From the NCBI GenBank assembly GCA_019448385.1, contig JAGTXO010000006.1:1178001-1242000 (forward strand): a stretch of 64,000 nucleotides of DNA, read 5' to 3'. The position numbers were made by a program, and so were the translations under genes. Shown here in pieces: positions 40,066-51,800 of this stretch. The notes beneath the pieces were generated by a model. That model searched no databases. It saw nothing but the letters and a program-made list of their open reading frames with translations, and was not told where the DNA came from. How positions within the stretch are numbered: position 1 is the first letter of the stretch; the number at the start of each line of letters is the position of its first letter. Source of the stretch: Diacronema lutheri (lineage: Eukaryota > Haptophyta > Pavlovophyceae > Pavlovales > Pavlovaceae).

Positions 40066-42852
40066 TCAGCGGCCCCAGATCCGGCCGAAGAGGCCGCGGC
40101 GCTCCTGCTTCTGGTGCACGGACAGATCGGGCAGCGTGACGGCGTTGCGTGCCACGTCGAAGAGCAGCGGCTTGCACGGCACGGTCTCGAAGCCAAGCGG
40201 CGACGGCAAGAGCGTCAGCTCGTTGTGCGCGCCCGACGGCGGCAGCGCCGTGCACACGAACGCGTCCAAGTTGTCAAGCACGTATTTTCCTGCGCCCCTC
40301 TCGAGACTGAGCGCCGCCATGCTGTCCTGTGAAAGTCCGGCGGGCTGCTGCGCCTCCATCGTTTGCAGCATCTCGCTCGCACGCAGCCGACAACGCGCGC
40401 CCGCAAGCTCGGCCGTGAGCGCCGCCAGCCTCGCGCGGTCTGCGATCGTATCCTCCATCGCCGCCTGCCCGCCGTGGCGCGCACGCACGGCGCGCGCGGC
40501 CCGCTGATGAGCGCGGCCAGCGTGAAAAAAAAACATTTTTTTGGAGCGCTGCCCGCTGGTGAGCGCGGCCCCGGTGCGAGGCGAAACGCGCGCGGCCGCG
40601 CGATCTCGTGGCGCGCGCGCGCAACGCACCGCCTGCGCGCTGAGCGTCTGCACGACCGTGTCCGCGTCCGCGAGGTGCTCCGCCGTCCTGTCGAGGAGGG
40701 CGCGCGCGTGCCGCCACTTGCCTGCAGACATGCACGACGCGGCGATGTAGTAGGTGCGGTGCGCCTTGGCGCTGAGCGAGGCGAGGTCGACGCTCTCAAT
40801 GTCCGCTGCGTCCTCCGCCGCGTCGAGCAGCGCGCTCATCTCTGCGAGGTGCTGCAGGACGACCGTGTACACGCGGGAGAGCTCCTCCGCCGTGGGCGCG
40901 CGGCGGTCGGCTGCGCCAGCGGGCGGCGTCGAGCCCGTCGCCATGCGGTCGCGCATGTGCGAGAGCATGAGCACGTGCCGGCGCACCGTGTGCCTCAGCT
41001 TGCGCAACTGGAAGTGCCGCTGCAAGAGCAGCAGGTGCGTGGGGTCGGCGGCGCGCGCGCTCGCGCCGGCACCACCGCCGCGGCCCTCCTTGCCCGTCGA
41101 CAGCTTCAAGTCCGCCTTGAGCAGCTCGAGCGCGTCGTTGTCCTCCACGAGCAGCTGGTCGTACAGCTCGAGCACCGCGTCCTGCTGCTTGCCCTTCCGG
41201 CCCGCGCGCGCCTGCGCCGACGGCTGCCCGCCGTCGGCGTCCGCCGCGCCCGCGCCGTCCGTCGGCTGCGCAGCGTCGGCCGCGGCGCCAACGACGGCGG
41301 CCGCGCCGCGCAGCTCGCGCTGCTTCTCCTGAATTTGCGTCAGGAGCTCCTGCGCGCCGTTGGGCGGGAACGCCACCGCGCAGTTTGCGCGGGCCGCAAA
41401 GTGCCGACGCACGCGCGCACGCCACCACCACCGCGGCGTGCGGGGCGAGATCGCACGGCAGCACGTGTGAGCGCAGCTGCCGGGCGCGGTGAAGGGGGGG
41501 GGGGGGGGGGCGCACGCGCGCGCCAGCCGTGCGTACGCCCCAGCGCCGTGGCGCATCCTGCCCCTGTCCCCCAGAGCCTCCCTCCCCTCCCCCCCCCCCC
41601 CCCCTCCCCCCCCCCCCCCCCCTCCCCCCCTCCAGTGTGCGTCAGTGCCCAGTGAGTGGACTCATGGCCCGCCGCGATTCAGACGGCGAGATCGGTATTA
41701 ACGAGATTCCTGTTTTGTTGATCATCAACCGCACAGGGGAGGGCAGGCAAGCAGGGGAGGACAGGGCGGGACGGGCACAGGGGAGGGCAAGAACGGACGG
41801 GCACACGCGCGTGCGCTGCCGGCGCGCGGGCGCACGCGCACCTGCGAGCGGAGTATCGAGACGCGCAGCTTCTCGTTGGTGAGTGGGATCGCCTGCTGCC
41901 GGAAGATGACCTGGTCGAGCGACTGCGCCTGTTTCGTCTGCAGCTGCGCGAGGATGGGCTCGAGCTTCGAGCGGAGCATGGACGAGGCGAGACCGCTCGA
42001 GTCGTCGTTGAGGAGTTCGGTGATTGACATCTCGTCCTCCGCGCCCTCGCCGCCCGCCGCCTCAGCCTCGTCGCCCCCGCCCGACGTCTGCAGCTGGTAG
42101 CGGCAGTAGCGCTGTATTGGCTCGATCTCCTCGACCATCTCGCGGTAGACCTGCTGCTCCGGGAATAGGGTTACGCGCGAAAGCTCGACGTAAATGGTGC
42201 GCGCGCGGAAGATGCAGCGCAGCGCCGGCGCCCAGCTCTCGCGCTCGATCATGTGGTTGGCCGAAATCCACGCCGCGTATGCCTCGGCCTCGAGCGACGT
42301 GCGCTGGTCGCCGCGCTCGGCGCAGAGCGACTGCAGCTCATTGGCCCAGCGCGCGGCCTTTGCGAGGCGGGCGAGCATGTGGTGGCGCGGGCGAGCCTCG
42401 CCGGCGCACGCGCGCTTCAGGTGCATCGCAAACGCCCACGCGCGCTCCGCGTTCATGAGCGGCAGGAGCAGGTGGCGCGGGTCGACGCAGTCCGCCGGCC
42501 GAAGCACGCGCTTCGCAAACTTGCTCCGCGCGCCGTGCACGAAGCCGATCGACTTGCGCAAGCGGCGCATGCGGTTTGAGCAGTACACGCGGTACCGCTC
42601 GTAGTCGCCATGGCGTAGCCCGTGCTCGCTCTGCGACGTCTTGACGACGGCGAGGACTGCGCGCCGCAGCGGGCGCGCGCGCGCTCGTGATCGCATCACC
42701 GGCGGCGCGCAGCGCGCCGCGCCTCGCCACGCCTCGCGCCGCGGCGCGCGCGCGCAATGCGCGCAAGCGTTACACGTGCGCGCACTGTCGAGCTTGAGCG
42801 GCTCGAGCGCCACAGGCGGCTCGAGCGCCATCTCTTCTGCGCTCGCTGCCAT
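40066..42852 (-). CDS. SRP68: Signal recognition particle subunit SRP68
   Basis: Four exons on the minus strand: 42786-42852, 41842-42656, 40630-41349, 40066-40464, giving 666 residues. The N-terminal RNA-binding part is clear: [52 protein letters not shown]. It continues through [15 protein letters not shown] and IYVELSRV. The C-terminus ([20 protein letters not shown], then [11 protein letters not shown]) matches the SRP72-binding end of human SRP68. SRP68 binds 7SL RNA with SRP72 and supports co-translational targeting to the ER. All introns are GT-AG. The intron 41350-41841 carries a 17-nt G run and C runs of 9-20 nt on the plus strand. The intron 40465-40629 contains A8/T7 runs. Confidence 0.92.
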
Positions 42853-43340
42853 GACGGCACGCGGCTACGGTCCGGTTCCCTGAATAATTGCTCCGGTTAA
42901 TTCGCCAAGCGTCGTGCTCAGTCGTGCGTGCTTGTGGCTGCGCGGCGGCCCGCTCACCGCCGCCGCGCAGCTTGCCGCGCGCTGCGCGGGCATCGGACGT
43001 GCGGCTGCCGCACGGCCGAGCTGCGCCGCCTCGTCCGTGGGCGTGCCCGCGCGGGTGCGCGCGGCGGCGGCGGCGTCATGCGCGCTGCCGCGGCTCGGTC
43101 GGGCCCGCTTCGGGCCCGGCGGCGCGGCGCACGTGCTCGGGCTGGCCAGGCCGCCCCGCCGTGTGGCTGCAGCCCGCCGATCGGGCGTTGCTACACTCGC
43201 AGCTGCGGCGCTGGTCCTTCGGGGCCGCTCGCCGCCTCGGCTGTCGCCGTGGCCCCGCGCGTCGGCGAGCTCGAGCCGCTCGCGCCGCCGCCTGGAGCGC
43301 CGCAGCAGCGGCGGCTGCTGCGCCGCCGGCCGTGCGAGCG
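42853..43340. other. No supported gene
   Basis: This space follows the SRP68 start. The frames on both strands are Arg/Ala-rich and lack recognisable motifs. It should hold the SRP68 promoter. Confidence 0.4.
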
Positions 43341-43690
43341 TCACGGCCGCGCCCGCCGCGCCCACGCGCTGTGCCCGTCGCCGCCGCTGCCACCGTCGCC
43401 TGCCGTGCCGGCATCGTTGGCGCCCTCCTCGTCCTCCGCGTGCTCCTTGTGGATGCGAAGAGCGCGCTCCCAGCCTTGCTTGACGCGCTCGAAGCGGCCG
43501 CGCTCGGACGTGATGCGCTCACGCCTGCCGAGGTGGTCGGCGACGATGTCGAGCACGTCGTGAAAAATGTTGCGCGCTGCCGTCCAGTCGCGGTGGTAGA
43601 CCTTGCCGCACGTGTCACGCCACACCGCCCGCCACGCACCGCGACCGCCCGCCGCCTTGCGCGCGTACGGCTGGAGCGTGCCGGCGCAGC
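43341..43690 (-). pseudogene. TnpB/Fanzor-like C-terminal remnant
   Basis: A short minus-strand frame contains CGKVYHRDWTAARNIFHDVL. It resembles the last catalytic block of TnpB/OrfB and eukaryotic Fanzor nucleases, where a Cys-Gly zinc-finger residue pair is followed by RD-x-x-AA-x-NI. A matching exon-like piece WCFELREVKRG lies upstream in another frame near 43805, so the sequence is spliced or frame-broken. No full RuvC-like domain is visible nearby. The tail is acidic and Gly-rich. It could be a decayed mobile-element gene or an exon of an unrecognised gene. Confidence 0.4.
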
Positions 43691-44090
43691 GTGCACCGGC
43701 CTCGGCCCGCCAGCCGCGGCCGGGCCAGCTTCCGCCGCTGTCGCCGGCGCGTCGTCGGCGTCCACGGCGGGCGCCGCGCTCGGAGCCGGCGCGCCCCGCT
43801 TTACTTCTCGCAGCTCAAAGCACCACAGGGGCGGGGAGAGGGGTGGGGGAGGGGGGAAATGCCGAGCCGTCGCCTACCGCAACGCCGGTGTGGCGATGGT
43901 TGGCGTGCCGCCGACACGCTCAATGCTTGGTTAGAGACGGCGCTGGAAAGAAAGGCGCCAACGACCAAAGTGCGCGCGCACGCGTGTCTCGCGCGCGCGC
44001 CGCTCTACGTGCGCGGCTCGCGGCGCGCGTGCGCGCGCCATGTCGCTACGCCGCCTCACGCCGCACAGACCGGAGCCGGCGACGACCCGG

Positions 44091-44340
44091 CGAATGGCAT
44101 CGTCCAGCAGAAGGAGACTCTGCTCCAGAATCTCATCGAGGAGTACAACGAGCAGCTGACACAGGCACCGCCGCCGGGAACGAGGTGCACCTGGATATGC
44201 TCCAGGGCACGCCCGTGGGCGGCGTGGACGAGAAGAATGAAGAGCGAGCGGGTGGCGAACCGAGTCTCCCCGGCCAGCGTACGAGCTCGGGCATCTCAGG
44301 GAAAGGTCGAGGTTGGCGGCCTGATGAAAAGGAATAAAAA
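44091..44340 (+). pseudogene. Frame-broken coding fragment
   Basis: Plus-strand residues NGIVQQKETLLQNLIEEYNE (44092-44160) look like a helical coding segment. About 30 bp later a different frame reads VHLDMLQGTPVGGVDEKNEE and ends at TAA 44335-44337. The gap is too short for a normal intron, so a frameshift or a decayed gene is more likely. I do not recognise the family. Confidence 0.3.
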
Positions 44341-44480
44341 TTAAATTATGACCCCATACTTTTCACAAACAGCAGTAGGGACTGCGGGGCAAAAAATCCA
44401 AATCCGGAATCCCTCATAATTATCTTTTGGGGTCAGGAAATCCAAATCCGGATTTGAAATTGAAAATATTTAATGTTTTG
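44338..44480. mobile_element. AT-rich island with terminal-type inverted repeat, possible MITE-like insert
   Basis: Composition falls sharply against the GC-rich surroundings. TGACCCCA at 44349-44356 and its complement TGGGGTCA at 44428-44435 form a perfect 8-bp inverted repeat around 71 bp. A 15-bp direct repeat AAATCCAAATCCGGA occurs at 44394 and 44438. CAAATCCGGATTTG (44443-44456) is a perfect palindrome. No coding capacity. Confidence 0.4.
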
Positions 44481-44563
44481 GACAAGGCACGCCGGGGAAC
44501 GGAGAACGTCCTCGGGGATCCCGCGTAGCTCCAGGCAAGTTACTTCTGCAGTCGCGCGAAGCC

Positions 44564-46075
44564 ATGTGGCGCAGCGGCCTCGCGCCCTTTCGGCGGGCGG
44601 AGGTTGTGGTGATCACCGACGTTGGACCCGATCCTGACGACGCCAAAGCGCTGATCGTGCTCGCGATGGCCCACCGCCAAGGGCACATCCGCCTCTGCGC
44701 CGTCATCGCGAATGGCGGCGGCCGGCCGGCTCGGCGCGCGCAGCTCGCTCGGCTCATCCTCGACCGCGTCGGCGAGCCGGCGGTGCCAGTCGGCGTGGGC
44801 TCGGCTGGAGTGGCAATCGCGGAGCAGCCGCACGAGTGCGACCTGCGCGGCTACGACGCGGTCGACCCTGCCCGCCTGCTCGACGGCAAGGCGCTGCTTG
44901 CGCGCACGCTCGCGCGCGCCGCGCCTCGCGCGATCACGATGCTGCTCATCTCGGGGCTGCGCGATTTTGCGGACATGGTGCTTGCGAACCCGGGGCTGGT
45001 GCTGCGCAAGGTGCGCGCCGTGTCCATCCAGGGCGGGCTCGTGCGGTCGGCCGCCTCGCCGTCGGGCTTCGCGCCCGACACGTCGCAGAACAACGCCTTT
45101 GATCCGGCTGCGGCGGACGTGGTATATGGCTTTTGCTTCGCGCACGGCATCCGAATGAGCGTCGTCAGCCGAGATGCCGTGCCGGTACGCATCACGGAAC
45201 GCCCCCGCGCAAGCGAGCGTGCTTTTCCGCGATGCGCATGGCAGCGCGGGCCCGCGCCGCTTCGTGCGACAAGTTTGAGCGCCTGGCGTGCGCCCTCGCG
45301 CCGTGGCGTGCGCCCTCGCCGCGCGCGGCGTGCGAACAGTTGCTGCCGATGCAACTCGCGCGCTCGTTCGCAGTGCGCACCGAGTCGGAGCTGCTGCGCT
45401 ACCTTGCAAACGCACAGTTTCTTGGCCTCGCCGGCCTGTGGCAGAAGCTGTGCGCCGGCCAGCTGCCCGCACGGTGTGACAAGGCGTGGTACTTTGCCAC
45501 CTTCTGCGGCATCGAGCTTGCTGAGTTTGAGCGGCGGGCGCTCGGCGTGCTTGACGAGCGCGCGGACATTCTCGGGTACCTGAACGGCTTTATCAAGCCG
45601 TACGATGGTGCGCCGCTGCGCGCCGTCATGCGTCGCTCGCGCGCCGCTCGCGCGCCGCTCGCGTCCTTGCGGCCGCGCGCGCTGACCCGCAATTGCGCCA
45701 TTGTTCGACGCGTCGCGCCGCGCCGCGCCGCGCAGTGATCGCGGCAATGACCGTGCTTTCGACGACGTCAGGCTGGTTCTCGCCCGACGCCGAGGTCGTC
45801 GTGAACGGCACGGCGCACTTGCTGCTTCTCGGAGCCGAGCACGCGATGGATGTGCGCTCGGTGCACAACCTGCTGCGCGAGACGTACCACTCGGTCGTGC
45901 TGCTCGACGCCGACGCGCGCCGCCGCCGCCGCTTCCCGCTTCGCCTGGGGCTGCTTGGCGGGCGCCGCGCCGCCACCGTGGCCGACCTGCCAGGCAACGC
46001 TGCGCCACTGCCGCTGCCGCGCGAGCAGCCGCGCGAGCAGCCGCCCAACGAGCAGCTGCAGCCCCCGCGCGAGTT

Positions 46076-46119
<44 letters not shown>

Positions 46120-48581
46120 GCGGCGCGGAGCGCGGCGCTCTCGGTCCAGCCGCCCCAAGCTCTCGGCCAAGCAGAATGCGCGGCAACGTGCTCAGCGTGG
46201 TGCCCCGCAAGTCGTCCTCGGCGTCGGCCGCACGCATGGCGTCTGCCAGTCAGGGCGCCCTTTCGAGCAATGGCGGCGCGCTGGGGGTCTGGCGCCGTGC
46301 ACGAGTCGGCGCGCCCCGTCGCATCGTCCCGCAGGCGCGCTTGTCGACATGGTGGCCGCATGGCGCGCCGCACGACGCGCAGCTGCGCCCGTCGATGGAG
46401 CGCCTATCCGCCGCGACCGTCGTCAACATGCTGCACGCCGACCGCCTGCGCTCGGCAGACGGCACGGCGTCGCACGAGCTGACGGCCGAGTTGCTCGCGC
46501 GTTCGGTGGACGAGGCGCGCGTGCGGCAGACGGTCGTGATGCTCCGCGTCGCCGTGGTTGCAGCGTGCGTGTGCACAGTTGCGCTCGGGACCTTCCTGGC
46601 CACGCTTGTGCCGCTCGACCCAGGCCCGAGCGATGGCATCTTGCAGCCGGCCGAGCAGGGCGAGCAGAGCACGCTCGCACGTCCCGCTCCGATCGACTCA
46701 ATCGTGCGTGCGAACTTGCGCAGTGTGGTACTCACTTTTGGATTCAGCGGTACGGGCACCCTGATGCCGCTCTGCTTCCACCCGTCGCCGCAGCAGCGCG
46801 TGCGCATCCTCGTCGGCGGGCTCTTTGGCGCCGTTGTGGTCACCGCTGCGACCGTGCCGTGGCTGGCGACGATCGTGCGGCTCGCGTCGTCGCTCGCGGC
46901 AGGCGCAGTGCAGGTCGGCGCGCACGAACCGAGCGTGCTCGTCGAATTGCTCGTTGCGTCGCTGCAGGTCATCGTCGACACGGTCTGTGTCGTGCGCGGG
47001 CTTGCGCTCTACTGGCGGCACCGCGCCAACGCGCACAAGCTGCTGTACACAACGTGGAGCTCGCTCGCAATTCTTCAAACGGGCACATCGGGCGTGCAAC
47101 TCGTCGAATTTGCCGGGCTCGCGGCGCTCGGCATCTCGCAAAATCCTGACGTCGGCCGCAATGCCCTGCTTGTCATTTTGGGCCTAACGGTCGTTGCGGC
47201 GAACGCGTTCTTTGCCTTCTTCGCCGCCTCGCCGCGGCTGCAGCGGCGCGCGCAGGCGATGATCGCGCGGCCGGGCAGCGGCATGCAGGGCGTCGTTGCG
47301 TCGCTTGCGCCCCTCGTCGGGTACGGCTCGGTTGAGGGCGAGCGCGACACTGTACAGTTGCAGGCCGAGGCGCGCGGCGCGCAGCGCGGCATCCTGCTCG
47401 ACAGCACCGGCCTCGACGCGCTAGGCGCAGCGTGGGCCATCGTCGAGGAGCGGCGTGTGCTGGGTGCGCCGACGGACGGCGCGCGTCGCCGGACGAGCGC
47501 AGCGGGCCGCTGGCTGCGCGCCGCGCGCGCGCGTGCGGACAGCGCAGCGGGCCGCTCGCCCACCGGGCAGTCGTGCGGGTCCATGGTGCCGCGCGCGTCC
47601 GAGCAAGCTCGGAACTTCTGGATCGGGGGCATGGCGGCGGCGGCGCGGCGCACGCCCGCGCCACCCGCGCCGCCGGCGACGCTGCACCTCGTCCCGACGG
47701 AAGAGCAGCAGGCTCGGCAGCTTGACGCGCTTGCGCGCACGCACACGGCCGTGGTGAGCTCGTACGACTGCTACGTTGTGCACGACGGCAACGACGACGC
47801 GCGGATGAAAATACAGGCGCTGCGCCGGTTCGCGCGGCAATTTGAGCGCGTGAAGGGGCGACCGCCCGTCGCCTTCGTCGCGACGTTGTGCGACCTACCG
47901 GGCGTGCACGAGCCCAGCGCGCGCCTGGCGGCCGTGAGTTCGGGCTCGGAGTGGCCCAGCGCCATGCAGCCCGTGGCGCCGCCCAACGAGGCGAGGTCGA
48001 GCGGCGGTGGCGCGATGCGCGACGCGTGGCTGGCGGTGCAGCAGGCGTTGCGCGCCCCGCGCCCGTCGCAACCGCCCGCCGTGTTGCCCGCGCCGTTGCG
48101 CGTGAGCACCGCGGGCAGCACATCGGCCGAGCGCGACCACGTCGCCACGCTCCGCTCGCTCGAGCATTTTCCCGTGCGAATGGCGGCCTCGTCTCAGCTG
48201 CTCGTGCTCGCATCGGCGCCCCTCTTCGAGCGGCTGTGGCCGACGATGGAGGTATTCGTCTGGCGGCTGACGGGCGGCGGGCCAGACATGATCCGCGTGC
48301 TGCCCGTCGTCGCCGACGAGCACGAGGGCACCGCGCTGCTCGCGGCCGTCGACGCGTTCCACGTCATGTACTGCGACGAAACGCAGGCGGCAGGGCGACG
48401 GCGAATCTTTCGGCTGGTCGAGATTGCGGGTGCGGCCGCGTTCAACGAGACCGTGCGCGCATTATATCCGGCGGTGCGCGACGAGCTCGCGCGCGGCGTG
48501 CTCGCGGCGGACGCGGACGTGGACGGCGATTCGGACGACAGCGCGGACGACGAGTGGCAGGGCGGGCAGTGGCTCACATAA
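44564..48581 (+). CDS. Nucleoside hydrolase-like domain fused to membrane segments and a TIR-like domain
   Basis: Exons 44564-45184, about 45274-45607 and 45736-48581 give about 1266 residues. The second exon's start is uncertain: AAG at 45271-45273 fits the frame, while 45213 would leave a 29-bp intron. The N-terminus resembles inosine/uridine-type nucleoside hydrolases (VVVITDVGPDPDDAKALIVL, an Asp-rich metal-ribose site; ITMLLISGLRDFADM; NNAFDPAAADVV). It continues into FIKPYD and MTVLSTTSGWFSPDAEVVVN in exon 3. A Gln run (about 16) precedes about five hydrophobic spans (residues roughly 590-820). The C-terminal part (YDCYVVHDGNDDARMKIQAL, then SSQLLVLASAPLFERLWPTM) resembles TIR-like domains of protist proteins. 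No stop separates the parts. A signalling or defence role is inference. Confidence 0.65.
46077..46121. repeat. CAG trinucleotide run (poly-Gln)
   Basis: About fifteen CAG codons in frame encode a Gln run between the nucleoside-hydrolase and membrane parts of the fusion protein. Confidence 0.9.
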
Positions 48582-48649
48582 AGACGAAGAGAGGTCCGGG
48601 GAACTTTCAAGGAGGAGCGAAACGTTTTTATAAGGAGCCGCGTCGCCCG

Positions 48650-48832
48650 CTAGAAGCGCCGCCGCTTGCTCAGCGTCGCGTCGTCCGCGCCCTCGTGCAG
48701 CGCTGAAAGCTGCGCACCACCCAGCCCCGGCGCCTCGCCCTTTCGCCGCACCCCGTCGCTGGCGGCAAACGACTGCCGCGCCACGAGCGACGCCCGGCGG
48801 TCGCCGCCGCCACGCCCTGCGTGTGCGCGTTG

Positions 48833-48874
<42 letters not shown>

Positions 48875-51800
48875 GGGTTGCCGGGCGTGCACGACGTGAA
48901 ACCGCGTGTTCGCGCTGCGCGCGGGCGGTCGCGTGCACCGCTTGGCGTCGGGCGCATTCTGGCGAGGCCAGCCTTGGGCGCGGGGCTTACCGCCGGACTC
49001 TGATTCGCGCGACGGCTTGGCCACCGCCCGTCCTTGGCCCTTGCCGGCAACGACGCGCTGCGCGCCACCGAGAGTCGAGAAGCCGCCGGTGAAACGCGAC
49101 GACGACGACTTGGTCTGTTCAAGGTAAGACGGCGCGCCGCCGAAAAGGTGATTTGGCGCGACGGGCTGCGCGGCGCCGCCGGAACGGCGTGGCACGAGCG
49201 GGGATCGCGGCTAGGCGTGCTTGTGAGCGTGCGCATTCGCGGGACGCGGCGCCGCGCGCTCCGCACCAGCGTATCGGCTAGGGGAGGGGGGGGGGGGAGG
49301 AGGTGTAGGAGAAGGGGGGGCGGGAGGCGGGGGGCGGGGGGGGGGGGGGGGGGGGGGGGGGAAGGGGGGCGCACGATTGCGTCCGCGCGCAGCACACGTC
49401 GCCCGCCAGCCGAAACGACTGGGCGCGCACTTTGGTACCGGCTCCGACCTCGAGCTCGTGCGCGTGCGCCGGCGGTAGCGGCGCGGGCGCAAACTTGATC
49501 GGAAGCGTGAGCGGCGCGGCCTTGAGCGCAGGTTTGTGCAGCACGGGCTGCTGCGCGTGCGCATGCACGCTTGCCGGCGCGTGCGCCGGCGCGAAGGAGA
49601 TGAGCTCGCCCGTGGCGGTGGAGCGCGCGTCGTTCGACATGTTCTCCTTCTCCGCCGCACCCGCCAACGCAACGCCACCGCTCGCCACCGTTGGCGCGAC
49701 CGGCGCGGGCTGACGCGGCGGCTCCCATGCTGCGGTGGGCACGAGGGGTGGCGGCAGGGCTGGCAGAAGGTCGCTGAGCGCGCGAAGGTCGGTGAGTGCA
49801 CCGAGCGCGTCGGCGCCGTAGAGCGCCTGCACCGCGGGCATCGCGCGCATCTGCTGCGCCGCCGCGCGCGGCGTCCCGCCCGGCGCGCGCGGGAGCAGCG
49901 CGCCCGCGCGCGTCGGCGTCATCGTCATTTGCGCCGCCGGTTGCGCGGCCGGCGGCGCGGCGGCGAGCGCGGCAGCCGCAGCGGGCGCCGGCCTGTGCGT
50001 CGGCGCGGAAGGCGGCGAGCCACCCTGCGCGCGCGGCGGTGCGAAGCGCACGTTCTTGCCCGCGACCGCGGCAATGGCCGCCGCCGCGGCGGCCGCAGAG
50101 GCCGGCGCCGCGTTCCGCTCGTCGTCGTGCGTTGGCTCAGTTGGGCGCGCGGCGAGCTCGGGCGCGACGGGCTCCGTGGCTGCGGCGCTGCCCACGCCCG
50201 CACGCATGGGTGGATGCATCATTGCGGCCGGCGCGGCCGGCATGCCCGACGCGAGCGCGCTGCCCGCGCCGCCCGCCGCGGCGGCCGCGCGCGCGAGGAG
50301 CGCCTGTTGGCGTAGCGCCGCGACGGCCGCGGCCTTGTCGGTTTCGCTCGGTGGCTGGCGCGCGTCACGCGACGCGGCAACCGCGGCGGCCTGCGCGCTC
50401 AGCGCCGCCGCGTGCGCCGCCTGCAGCCGCGCGAGCTCGACGCGCGCCGCGTCGAGCTCGGCGCGCGCGCTCGCGAGCTGCGCGGTGCATCCGTCGCGCG
50501 CCTTCCCAACCGCCGCCTCTGCGAGCTCGCGCTGTCGGGTCTCCTGCGCGAGCTCGGTGGAGAGGCGGTCGAGCTCGGCGCGCGCGGCGAACTCGAGGCC
50601 CTCGCGCCCCGAACGCGCCTCCTCCAGCTCGGCCGTCGCGCGCTGCTCGGCTTCGGCCGCGGCACTTTGCGCCTCGGCGACGCGCCGCTCGGCCGCGCCC
50701 GCGCGCTCGCGCGCTTCAAAGAGCTCGGCGCGAAGCTTGTCCTCCGAGTCGCGCGAGAGCTTGAGCGCGAGCGCGGTCCCGCCGCCGCCGCCGTTCTTCT
50801 TCACCGAGCCCAGCTCGACATTGCCCACGCGCGCGGCGAAGTTGAGGGAGCACGCCGTCTCGGCTGCCGAGTCCGCCGCGGGCGAAACGTTGACGAACAT
50901 GATCGCCTTGGACTTGCCGCCGAGCGAGTCGGCGAGGAGCTGCGTGAGCTTCGAGTTTCGGAAGGGCACGTGCGCCGCCTTGGCCTGCAGCGCCGCCATC
51001 ACGTCGCCGAGCGCCGAGAGAGATCGGTTGATGTTCTGCGCCTCGGTCATCCGGTCGCCCGACACGCCCGAGCGCGACACGCGCTCCGAGCCCGCGAGAT
51101 CGACGAGGTAGAGCTTGCCCGAGCTCGTTGCGCCCGTGCCCGCGTGCCGGCCGGCGATCGTTGCGAGAATGAGCGAATGCGAGCGGCTGGAGTGCGCGTT
51201 CATGCTCGTCGCGCCGACCGCTCGCTTCGACGCGCCCAGCCGGAGTGCGTCGTCGACCGCCGCAGGGCCGTCGACTTGCACGAGGGTGAGGCCCGGGATC
51301 GAGATGTCGTTGGCCGCACCCTGGCGCACATCGACGGGCGCAGGCTTTGCGCCCGGCGCAAGTAGGTCGCGCACGTGCTCGTTGTACACCTCGAGATAGG
51401 AAATGTTCACCGTGAATTGCCACACGTCGTCGTCGCCCTCGCCACCCGTAGCGACCATGCCCACGCCCGCGCCCGCGCCCGCGCCCATCCTTGCGGCGGC
51501 GGCGCTCGCGGCGGCGAGCGCACGGCGCTCGTCCGCCTCGCTGAAGAGCGCAGCGAGCAGGCGGGGGCCAATCCCCGCGTCGCCGGCCGCGCCCTGCATC
51601 GTGTGCGTCTTGCCCGAGCCCGTCTGGCCGTAGGCAAAGACGCACAGGTTGTACCCGTCGAAGACGGAGGCGACGAGCGGCTGCACCTCGTCGAAGACAT
51701 CGGCCTGCGTCGCGCTTGGGCCAAAGACACGATCATACCCAAAGTGCTTGCGCGCGCCCGGCTTGGACGGGTCGACGAGCGTGCACGCCATGTCGTTGGT

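Noticed and set aside
45185-45213. A 29-bp intron in the nucleoside-hydrolase gene
   Set aside because: GT and AG are present and the frame fits, but other introns here are at least about 80 bp; the acceptor at 45271-45273 also fits and gives 89 bp.
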